Of a DNA stretch of 64,000 bases, positions 1 to 9,581 are shown piece after piece. Within the stretch, counting starts at the first letter, position 1. Each line of letters starts with the position of its first letter. Below the pieces are notes generated by a model. The model was not told where the DNA came from. It worked only from the letters and a program-made list of their open reading frames with translations, and did no database searches. The stretch comes from Hydractinia symbiolongicarpus (lineage: Eukaryota; Cnidaria; Hydrozoa; Anthoathecata; Hydractiniidae), in contig NC_079888.1 in assembly GCF_029227915.1 (NCBI RefSeq), positions 6,877,001 to 6,941,000 of the forward strand, read 5' to 3'. The translations under genes and the position numbers were made by a program.

Positions 1-311
1 TTCAGTTTTAAGTGGATCTCAGTAATTCATAACAAGGTCCACTCAAATGTATCTGTTGTTGTCTTTTGATCTCAGACCCTTAAAATGACTTCTGATATAG
101 TGTGACTATCAGTGTTTTTGACTTAAATTGACCATAGTCCCCTTGCCCCCCAGTCCCCTTGCCCCCAGTCCTCTTGGGACTGCTGTAAAGAGATGTAGTT
201 TGCAATACATAGTGAGAAAAAATGAACCCACCTAATCTTGCAATCTTTGTAAGGCGCAAAACTGACCGACTTTTTTACTTTCTTAAAGGATGAGTCATTT
301 TCTATTTTTAG

Positions 312-3300
312 TTGATTTGTGGTAATTGGCATTACATGGCATTGACGTCAATGAATTATGTGTACACGTGGGGATGCAATGACTGTGGACAATTAGGACA
401 CTACAATAAAATTGAACAGGTATTTTTTTGGTGTACTCCATGCTGCTATGGGAACAGTTGCCAAGTTCATGCAAATTTTCTTGTTGTTGAATTTACTTAT
501 TTTAACCCACAAAGGACGATTGAAAACATCCCTTTTTCAGATTGATACATAGGACGGGACCTAGATGATTCGCATTTGGTACCTTTTGGCAGCCCAATTC
601 ATTCTCTTCCCAAAACCTGCGGAGGACTTTTCATGGCAACCTACTCCTAAAGTGTACGGGTGTTCAACGCTATTTTTGCCTGTTTCTGCATGCATATTTG
701 CTGGACCTGTTTTTTTAGGGTTAATAAAATATCGAAGAAAACTTTTTTTAATATACTATATGACACTAGAAACATCTTAGTTGAATATTTGTCTATTAAA
801 TGACGTACTCGTTGGATCGCTTTATTGTGCTTATATTTTTGATATGGTTGCTCCTTCATTTAGCCCGCCCCTCGTCTTGTGAAAGCATTATCTCGTCGAT
901 CTGTTGTTGGTGTTGCAGCTGGTAGTGAATTTTCGCTGTGTGTAGATAGCGAAGATCAAGTGTTAGCATGGGGAAGATCAGATGGTGGCTTGGTAAGTTT
1001 TTTGTTCCAAATACCTTTTCACTTGAAATAAGCTATCCGCTTGTATCGCTAACATATTGCGTGTGTTGCTAACATATTGCATGTGTTGCTAACATATTAC
1101 ATGTGTCGCTATCATATTGCGTGTGTCGCTAACATATTTCGTGTGTCGCTAACATATTGCGTGTGTCGCTAACATATTGCGTGTGTCGCTAACATATTGC
1201 ATATATTGCTAACACAGTGTGTGTATCGCTAACATATTGCGTGTGTCGCTAACATTTTGCGTGTGTCACTAACATATTGCGTGTGTCGCTAACATATTGC
1301 GTGTGTCGCTAACATATTGCGTGTGTCGCTAACATATTGCGTGCGTCGTTAACATATTGCGTGCGTCGCTAATATATTGCATATATCGCTAACATAGTGT
1401 GTGTATCACTAACATACTTGTGTCGCTAACATATTGTAGTGTGTTCGTTTGTGACTTGCAGTCCAGTTGAGTGTTGATTGTATTCCACTCACTAAGCAGT
1501 ATGTTAGCGATGCACCAAGCAGCTTTACTTTTATTTCATCAAACGGATATACTCGCCCGTTAAGATCGGAGGATCGATCAGGTCAGTAAAAAATGCTTAC
1601 ACGGATGTCCCATAATATATTTTTGACATGTTATACTGAAGTGAAAATTTCATTTCGTTGCATTTGTATTTGAGATAAACAATAAGGATGGGAATAATAT
1701 TTTCAGATATTTCTTTGTCGTTAATGAAACTGTATATTCGGTATTCGTGTTGTTTGAGAAAATCTTGTCTTATTAAAAAATTTTGACAGAAGGTTACAAG
1801 GGACTAATTTTTTTTAAAAAAGAAGTACTTTATATGATAAGCCTCTGCTAACTGATTATTAAAAATTTCCTTTTTAAGATTGGAATTGAGAACGATGCTG
1901 CACCCACCACCTCGGTAGCAAGACGATCTGTCTTCTCCGTGTTGGCACCAACACCAGTTCCGGGTCTGCCTATACATTTTGATCAAGTCAGTGTTGACTC
2001 TACCCAGGTGCGAGAATGAAATCTTTATTACTTTCAGTTTGTTTCCCTACTAATCTTTAATGCCCAGCAGTGCAGGAAGAAGCAAATTTAGGTGGAGCTT
2101 GACCCAGGGTAACCTCTCGGTCCTGTATGGGAAGATTATAGAGTGCATTTAAGGATACTGCTTAAGCTACTGAAACTTTACAGTGATAACAATCGCTCGA
2201 CTAAATACCTATCCAGTCGAACTCTCCCCTCTCATGATAATCACTTATTAAAAGAATTCATATTGTCACATTCGCTGGTGTAGCTAGAGTCAGTTATGAG
2301 TTACGCATTGGGAGCGGATCTTCATTAACCTTTACATAACTATGCCATCGAACTGTTATTAATGTTTTTCGGATTTCATATTTTAGAGCTTAAAACGTGA
2401 ATTCATGTTCGACCAAAATTATGACTTGCCAGATTTATCCACTGTGGGTGAGTAATATGACTTCTCCGTTGGTGTTTTACCAGACTGTGACTTGTCTTTG
2501 TTTGCATCTTAAGATAACAAATTTTTACCTGGCATATTTTAGCCCGCTGCTATTTCACCAAGTGTTTGTTATTTTTACAGGTCACGACCAAGCTCCGTAC
2601 AGTTGTGAAGCTGTGTTGGTATCCTTAAGCAAATTGAAGGGATTGTATGATCTTGACTGCATGGGACAGTAAGTTTACTATAGGTTACAGTTGTTTAAGA
2701 GGTTTGTTATGTTGTAGGTAGAGAAAGAATTTCGCTTATGGTTACTTCTTGGTGAACAATACTCGCACGTAATATTTCTTCTGATTTTTATGCTTCTTCA
2801 TTTAGGTATGCACTTCGTACGAAGCAATGGTTTGTTTTGTCGTTTTGTTATGAACTAGACGAGAAATGGGACAAGGTAATTCAAATTCAAATGTTACATT
2901 TTTCGTTTATACTCTAACGAACCAAACGAACACATCCGATACGCAATTGGTTAGGATCTAAGTTACTACGCACTACGTGTTTTATGAAAAATTTGGAAAT
3001 GTTTGGAGTCAAAAACAAATTTTAGATAAAAGTGTGATTATGAAATAATTTTACTTCAATATTGTACTGAAGGAATTCAATTGGTCTATATTTTAGGCTT
3101 TCGGGTATCGAGCACAATCTATACAGAACTATTACAGAAGCAATTCACATGACGTCATAGACCAGTATTCATATTTTGAGAAGATGTTTTTGGTTGTGGC
3201 TGATTTTCTAAAGTACGCTCTTTAGTTTCATTGTTTTCTTTTTTCTTTTTTTCCCCTGTTAATGTCGGTCCCATAAGTTCTTTCTCTGCGATGGAACGCG

Positions 3301-6300
3301 AATTTAACTGGTTTTCGTCCTTTTCTACTAGAAAAATGCAGATCTTTTAACATTCATAACCTGATTAAAAGGATTAAACTAGCAACACCTACAGCCTTGT
3401 TTTAAAAATTAAAAATTCCATATATGGATCCTAGGAATTTTGTAATGGTTATCTTTGGCTGACAATTGCGTTTGACTTAAACAGCTATCTACACATACCG
3501 TAATGCTTCGAATAAACGCTCCCTTCTAATAAACGCTCCCCTCGAATAGACGCCCCTCCTTTTCAGTCATTTTTTCAAATAAACGCCCCCTCGAATAAAC
3601 GCCCCCTCGAATAGACGCCCCTCCCTCATAAGATAGTAAAAGTATACATACTTACTTTTTTCCTAAATCTTAGGTTTAAGGTTGGAAATTTTCTAGAACG
3701 TGATTTTTTGTGAAGATATATATCATATGTATCCTTAAAAACTGCAAAAGAGACGAAGTGTAAAAAATTTAATAAACGCACCCCCCCCCCCCCCCCCTCT
3801 TTTAAACGCCTCCCAAAATGTCAAACAATTTAATAAATGCCCCGGACGCTTATTTGAAGCATTACGGTACTCAATTCTGCATGATTTCGTATCGAAGTAA
3901 TGCTTATATAAAGCGTAAGACATTTTGTTCCAGGACAGATAATCAACATTCTAGCGGATATAAACTAACCTCAACCACTGACCACAATGTGACTGATTTG
4001 TTTGATGACGTCACTGTGGTCGCATTACGTAATTACATCCTGGGTCATAGAAAATTTTTTCAGATGAAGCTCCTTTGTGTTGTCCATTTCCATATACTTT
4101 TTACATGTTTTAATTCTATTTATGTGGAAATATACAGACTTAGTTTTTTTAGCAAATTTGAAGATCGTTTAAGTGAAGATTTGGAAGAAGATTGCAGCCT
4201 TGTTGCCATGGTGACTTGTTTAAATGCAGTGCGTATGATATTTGTACTTAGATTTACTGGTTAAGCGAGTTTTTTTGACAGAAAAAATTTTTACCAAAAG
4301 ATAAATCAGTTAGAGTTAATCGGTACCGTTTAACCGGCTGACGAGATGAACCATTAAATTTTTGTACGATGTGAACATAGCCTTAAAATATAATAAAATA
4401 TTTGGGGAGTGTCTATTTCTTTGTTTAGCTTTTGTGTTTAACTATTTAGATACTTCAGTACTGGAGGAAAGAAGATTTCAATTTCCGTCGTTTAGAAGAT
4501 TTGCTTCGAAAGCATTTGGAATCATTATGCCCTCTTTACACTATAGTGTTTTTTGGGTATGTGTGTTTTATTTTCGTTATATTTAAAGGGGTTGATGTTG
4601 CGTGGTTTCTGTTTCAAATCACTGTCGTAATTCATTGCCAGGCGCTTAAAAATTTACATGGTTTCGACTTGTGCTTATTTGAAGAGGGAGTGAGGAAGTA
4701 GCTTGTTTATATGACAGCAAACAAAACAAAATATTTTGATGTTTGGGATTTTTAAAACAATGCACCCTAACATATATTCTTGATAAAGTTTCTTATTTTT
4801 TTGTTTTGTTTATTTTTGACGAAAGTGTACCTTTTTCGCTAATTCAAGAGAGGAAGGACCACTTAAATGATCCATGTGTCAAAATATAGTTTCTTTTCGT
4901 CACAAGGGGCTATCCCCCTAAATAAAGAAAAATTTACAAAAACGTTTTTTTTAAACAAATTTTCAGTATAAACAGAAAGTATATCAAAAAAACTTTCTAA
5001 AAAAATTAATAATGGCGGGTAGGTGTTGCCATAGCAACTGGTAACTAAGCAAGAATGTGATTTATGTCCTTTCCCCTGGCCAAAATAAATCAGGACTCGT
5101 TCATCATAACCAATTCAAATTGCACACATAAGTAGTTCAAATATGATTCTATGCAATGAATGAACAATTTTTTTTTAAATAGCTTTATTTCAAAATGGCG
5201 GCTCTTCAAACTTTCGGTTTTAAAATACGCAAAAATTAACTATAAATGTACATAGAGAGTCATTAAATGTATTATTTCTAAAAGTGCTCATTCATTGTAT
5301 GCCTTTTATAGTGAAGAACAATTTGTGAAAATTTCAAGCAAATCTGTTAAGCGGTTCAAGAAATATTTAGGGCGGCGAGGAAAAAAACAAAATGGAGAAA
5401 AACTGATTTAAAAGTTAACATCAGCAAAAAATGAAGCAAACATGTAAATTTTATATAATTAGTACATATATCTGTACATAAGGGAAAATTAAAAAACTGT
5501 TTAAAAAGCACCAGATTTATAAGTATTTCCCTCAGATGTTTTATTTTTGTCAGATCTCTGCTTTGCTTTTCCTCTGCGTAATTGCCTGCGGTTTTTTGTT
5601 GGTTCGTACTTTGATATATTTATTCGCTTTATTCGCATATTAAGTTTATGGCAACCGCAAAAAGATTATCTACCAGGAACTAATTGCATTTGTTCATATA
5701 CCATAACACTTGCTTTCCGACCAATATTAAAATTTGCAACCGCATCAAATACACCAAGTTCTAACTGGGTTAGTCCAACGTACCGTGTTTTTGGCAAGCG
5801 TTCCCAAATCAGAACAACTTGGACAAGTGAGAACTTTGAACAAAGATAACATTATCTCCATGTGCACAAATCTGTAACCAGTAATCATATCTTTCTTCGT
5901 AGTAGTATTAGCATCCAAATCAACAACCTTTTTCTGGGAGACAGTCGTATTCAACGTGTCGTTATTTACGTTTTGTTCGCTATTCACAACATCCACATTT
6001 ACATCCATATTTACATTATCATTATCTGTATTTACATTATTTACACTGGCTGGTTGTTCTCTAACAGTTTTTCCATGAAATCCTTTTCTTTTTTTGAAGG
6101 TTTTAGTTCTAAATTTCTTTCTAAAAGTTTTTCCCATGGCTGCATAAACTGTAGAAAAGGAAAACTGATAGCCTCGTGTTTGTAGGCTCGTTTAATTATG
6201 ATTTTAGCCTCTGCTATCGAGTTTTTTACGGACATTTAGATCCTTGGGCAACCTCGTACCCAAATCTAACGTTTTTTGCCAAAAGAACCAGAGGGATAGG

Positions 6301-7273
6301 GAAAATATTGGGAGATTTATAGGCAAAAGTCCGTTGCTTAGGGGACATGTTATCGCAAGGGTTGTACAAAATCTTAATTTTTAGGTTTTTTACTAATTTT
6401 TATGTCTTTCTAAGAGCAGAAAACGATTGAGGAGGGATAAAAGTTACCTTAAAATGTTTTTTCAAATTTTTGTAAATTTAAAAAAATTTGGGGGGATAGC
6501 CCCTTAATTGATGCATGTGTCAAAATATAGTTTTCTTTTCGTCACTTTCAGTTTCTCTTCTTTATTGTAGGCACCTTGGTACTCCCAACAATGTATCGTC
6601 TCCGACATTACGATTTGCGTTGTATCACGTGACAAAACAAAACGCATTATTCGAAAAGTTTTCTGATACGTTTTTTATTGACATGCTTTCACAAGTAACT
6701 ACACAGATGGATTCCGGTAGTAACTGGTATAATTTCCTATCAAGTTCGGAAGATCAAGATGTGATTGGTTATACTGATATGTGTTTGTACGCACCGGTTG
6801 AGGAAACTACACTGAGTAGAGATGAAATGTTGAGAGAAATAATTGAACACAAACGAAAGATCTTGAGCATCAAACCGTACATTAGTTTATCGAACGCTGT
6901 TGCTGCAACTCTAGCAGCTGCTTCGATAGCTCATCAAGTTCAGTCTGATATGGACGCGCATGAGAACAAGTCGTACAAACAACTTAGTATAGATGAGCCT
7001 GATTCAACAGTGTTCACTTGTAATCATAATTTACCTCGATATTACATGTTAGAAACAGTGATTCCAGAGTTTCAATCGCGGATGAACGAGTTACCCGAAT
7101 CTTTAGTTAATACTGCGGAAGCTATGGCGAAATTTTACAAAGCAGCGGATATACGAATACCCATGGCATGTCCGTATTGTGTCTATAATAACTTAAGAAA
7201 TGAACAATTACACGTGTTAAGGGAGACTGGTGCCGACATAATAAATGACCGCTCTACTGTCTGGGAAATATAA
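312..7273 (+). CDS. RCC1-repeat protein, 3' part, C-terminal region of unknown family
   Basis: The 5' part lies outside the window. Exons read: 312-419, 864-992, 1467-1581, 1879-2007, 2387-2447, 2581-2668, 2806-2875, 3097-3212, 3934-4228, 4450-4556, 6571-7273 (stop). The first two encode RCC1-type beta-propeller repeats (YVYTWGCNDCGQLGH; VVGVAAGSEFSLCVDS, then LAWGRSDGG). RCC1 propellers usually bind proteins or nucleotide-exchange partners; the role here is unknown. The later exons are mostly charged or helical and match no family I recognise. The last exon (233 codons) ends with a C-x-H pair (TCNHNLPRYY) and a CPYC pair about 85 residues later, possibly one zinc site. Phases join from exon 4 to the stop. 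The exon 3/4 junction is out of phase, so one of those boundaries is wrong or a small exon was missed. Exon 9 (3934-4228) is open throughout but its middle looks intron-like. The gene call is secure; the name is not. Confidence 0.75.
1042..1437. repeat. 20-bp minisatellite in an intron of the RCC1 gene
   Basis: About 19-20 head-to-tail copies of a 20-bp unit, consensus TCGCTAACATATTGCGTGTG, with scattered substitutions (for example TTGCTAACATATTGCATGTG). Copies near 1201-1240 and 1371-1420 are more diverged and carry an ATATAT variant; the last copy is shortened. There is no spacer between copies, so it is a simple tandem array and not a CRISPR. It lies between RCC1 exons 2 and 3. Confidence 0.9.
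3496..3869. mobile_element. Short TIR element (MITE-like) in RCC1-gene intron
   Basis: The ends are inverted repeats: TACCGTAATGCTTC at the left edge and GAAGCATTACGGTA at the right edge, followed inward by matching AATAAACGC/GCTTATTT sequence. The interior repeats the AATAAACGCCCC motif several times and includes a run of 17 C at 3781-3797. No coding capacity is visible. A TA at each outer edge could be a target duplication. The reading frames here are products of the repeat. Confidence 0.75.
4904..6506 (-). mobile_element. Internally deleted Mutator-like DNA transposon in RCC1-gene intron 10
   Basis: The terminal inverted repeats are AAGGGGCTATCCCCC (4904-4918) and its complement at 6491-6505; both are followed inward by AAAT and a shared AATTTACAAAAA block. 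On the minus strand an ORF opens at 6137 with a basic N-terminus (MGKTFRKKFRTKTFKKRKGF) and reaches GYRFVHMEI and LTCPSC. A second piece, GVFDAVANFNIGRKASVMVY (5755-5666), follows directly. From memory these are the start and the end of the long cnidarian proteins annotated as Mutator-like transposase-domain; the catalytic middle is missing. The element is flanked by a near-perfect direct repeat of about 36-43 bp (4863-4903 and 6502-6544), much longer than a usual target duplication. Family assignment is from recall; TIRs and flanking repeats are seen directly. Confidence 0.65.
5666..6137 (-). pseudogene. Mutator-like transposase remnant (N- and C-terminal pieces joined)
   Basis: Minus-strand reading starts at 6137. 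About 110 codons contain a Lys/Arg-rich N-terminus, an Asn/Val-rich linker, GYRFVHMEI and a CPSC motif near 5807. The frame then runs through unrelated sequence. A second conserved piece (FDAVANFNIGRK, YEQMQLVPGR) ends at a TAA at 5666-5668. The DDE catalytic region expected between them is absent, so this copy cannot make a working transposase. Confidence 0.55.
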
Positions 7274-7337
7274 AATTCATCATGTATATATAATTTATCA
7301 TTTATCATCTCATCTACTGAACAAACTGTTTTTCTGT

Positions 7338-7363
7338 AATAAATGTGACTCAATCTTAATAAA
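7338..7363 (+). other. Two AATAAA polyadenylation signals of the RCC1 gene
   Basis: AATAAA occurs at 7338-7343 and 7358-7363, 65-85 nt after the stop at 7273. This is where the transcript would be expected to end. Confidence 0.55.
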
Positions 7364-8355
7364 TGTGATTCAAGTAAAAAAATTCGCATTACAAGTGAGC
7401 CACAAAAGAAAATATTTCACCCTTTAATTCGTTTCCGACTTTTCTTAGAGTATATATTGACCAGAGGTTATTTCATTTTGTAAAATATTAATTGATCTCC
7501 ATAGTGTTCATAAAATGTATAGTCGACATGAGTTACCAATCTTGGAGATTTTTATTAGGTACAAAGTTGTATAGTGACATCAATCAAGTCCACTACTTCA
7601 AAGAAAAACACTTTTGCAATATTTGGCATAAAACGCGAAAGTTCGCACTGTGAAAAAAAAAATGAAATGACTTAATAGCGAAAGTTTTTTTCTCCCAAAA
7701 TCTATTGATCGCTAGTCTCAAGATTATAATTAGTTGTTATATTTAGGCATATTTGATATATTTTGTAAAAACTTTTTGATAGAAAACAATTATTAATATA
7801 ACCTTTTTATGTTTTTACCGGTTGGATGTTTCCAGCTCTCATTTCACTACGATTAGAAATGTCGGTGGTCAAGTTGCTTGTGACTCGATTCTCGTTAAGT
7901 CCGATTTCATTGACATTTTAACGGGATTTCTTAGAAATTTAAAGAGGACGGCCTCCGTCGTCACCATCTTTTTATGCCGCTTTGTCCCCAGACCTCCTGT
8001 TCCCACATCGCGTCGGCGCAGGCGCTGGGATCAGGTTTCATTTGATAGTTCATTCGCTTGTTTGATCCGATGGTCGCACAACCTCGTTTCCAGTTTTCTG
8101 AACAAACCGTTAGACTGATCAGCTAAACAAATATATAAGAAAAAAACTGAACATAATGTTTGTGTCTATCTTTCTAAGAATCAAACATCAAATATTTAAG
8201 ATCTTCGTTTAACATGATAACCGATAAATCTCTAGCAAATTTAAGTAGAGATACTTTAAATTCGCTAACACACTGCCTCTGGCAGCGAGCGTGATCCCCA
8301 CAACTAGGAGTCACAGACGAACCAATAACATAGCAACGTGCATATGCGGCTTACA

Positions 8356-8496
8356 TCTATATTTTAATGCCCGCATACGTCTGTCTGTCTGTCTGTCACG
8401 CAAAATGGTAGCTTAGCTGCGCAATAGCGAGACGCACGCAATGCGGGATAAAAAGGAAGGGCGAACCCGTGGATTTTTCCACGGGCTAACGACTTA
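8356..8496 (+). mobile_element. Short Helitron-type copy
   Basis: Begins TCTATATTTTAATGCCCG directly after an A, has a (GTCT)n stretch, and near the other end carries the perfect 20-nt hairpin CCCGTGGATTTTTCCACGGG (8466-8485), followed by CTAACGACTTA and a T. The arrangement (5' TC, 3' hairpin about 10 nt before the end, insertion in AT) is that of a Helitron. The terminal CTRR reads CTTA here. At 141 bp it is a small non-coding relative of the 56863-58134 element. Confidence 0.6.
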
Positions 8497-9581
8497 TATA
8501 ACTAATTGTAAATAAAGACTTACGATGGTACACCTATGTCCATTCCCTGCTTAGACAAAGTAGCTCAACATCAATTGATTACACCGATTATACTTGCCCG
8601 TCATGAATTAAAAATTTGCAATGTTAGCTAGTTCATTTTATTGAAAGCTCTGCACATGCATAAACAAATGAAGTTGCTATGGCAACATGCGCAAAGTTGG
8701 CGTTTCTCTCAGAAACCACAACCTGTCTTAAAAACTGTGAAACAATTGTTACAGGAAAACAAACCAGAAATAATATGCTTGCCGTTTTCTCACGGTCATG
8801 GTATGTTTATTACATGACTAATATTTTTTATAATTTAGCCAGCTTATAACGTGTATACTTAATAAAAAAGTGTGTTTTCTATCGAATTATTTTAGTAATA
8901 AAGCCGTGTATCTCTGCGGTTGGTTTCTTTTGTTTTTGGGTTAGAATAGCTCTGTTTTCGCAGGTTTCAAAAGCTATTTATAACATGTCTCCAAGAGGAA
9001 CAATTTTTGTTGTTCGTGTTAGGAAACTTTTTTTAGTCGGGGGAAATTATTCGCTACTCGTCGAAAATTTCGTCATTTCCCCCGCTGATTTTTTTGCCCA
9101 GGTATATGGCGAATATTTTCGCTGAAAACAGGTCTATCTTGAAACTTGACCTTGCTTGAGTCACTTCTCCCCACAAACAGAAATATTGTAGAAAATTCGC
9201 TAATTTTACACCGGAGGAGGGATGCATTTCTCAGAAATGTACGGTATTATTTACAACCAGAATGCTCTCCTTCATAATTCAAAATGGTAGCTGGTGCCGT
9301 TGTGAAATCAAGTCCTTGGCATGAATATCCCACGTTTAGTTGAAAATATTTGGTGATTTAGCGTTAGTTTACCAAAGATTATATGTTTTTTTAGATTTTT
9401 ATTGGAACGTTAATTTTTACCACCATTTTTTCACGTCAAGGCGATATTAAAAAGAAGTGTTGCAGAAATTTAAAAGGTTGAAATTCCACGTTGTTAAAAG
9501 TGGGAGGTGCATTTTGTTTTTTTTGTTTGCTGCTAGCAGCCGATTTATGGTCATTAGTGGCTCCCAATGAAATCACCCATT

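Larger units (their letters stand above)
7274..9581. other. Intergenic between RCC1 gene and TMEM243
   Basis: AT-rich DNA with a short Helitron copy at 8356-8496 (listed separately). The open frame at 7822-8118 has no recognisable protein character. A short frame from ATG 8671 to 8799, ending at a good GTATGT donor, reads like a first exon, but no matching downstream exon was found, so it is not called as a gene. The TMEM243 promoter must lie near 9300-9580; no TATA box stands out. Confidence 0.5.

Noticed and set aside
1042-1437. Regular repeats considered as a CRISPR array
   Set aside because: Units are directly adjacent without spacers and the host genes are eukaryotic.
5547-6185. Plus-strand frames inside the Mutator-like element
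   Set aside because: They are antisense to the conserved transposase pieces read on the minus strand.
7822-8118. 98-codon frame with Arg-rich patch downstream of the RCC1 gene
   Set aside because: Low-information composition, starts at a non-ATG-like position in repeat-rich DNA, and no partner exons.
8671-8799. Possible first exon (ATG to a GTATGT donor) upstream of TMEM243
   Set aside because: No in-phase downstream exon was found before TMEM243, and TMEM243 has its own conserved start at 9582.
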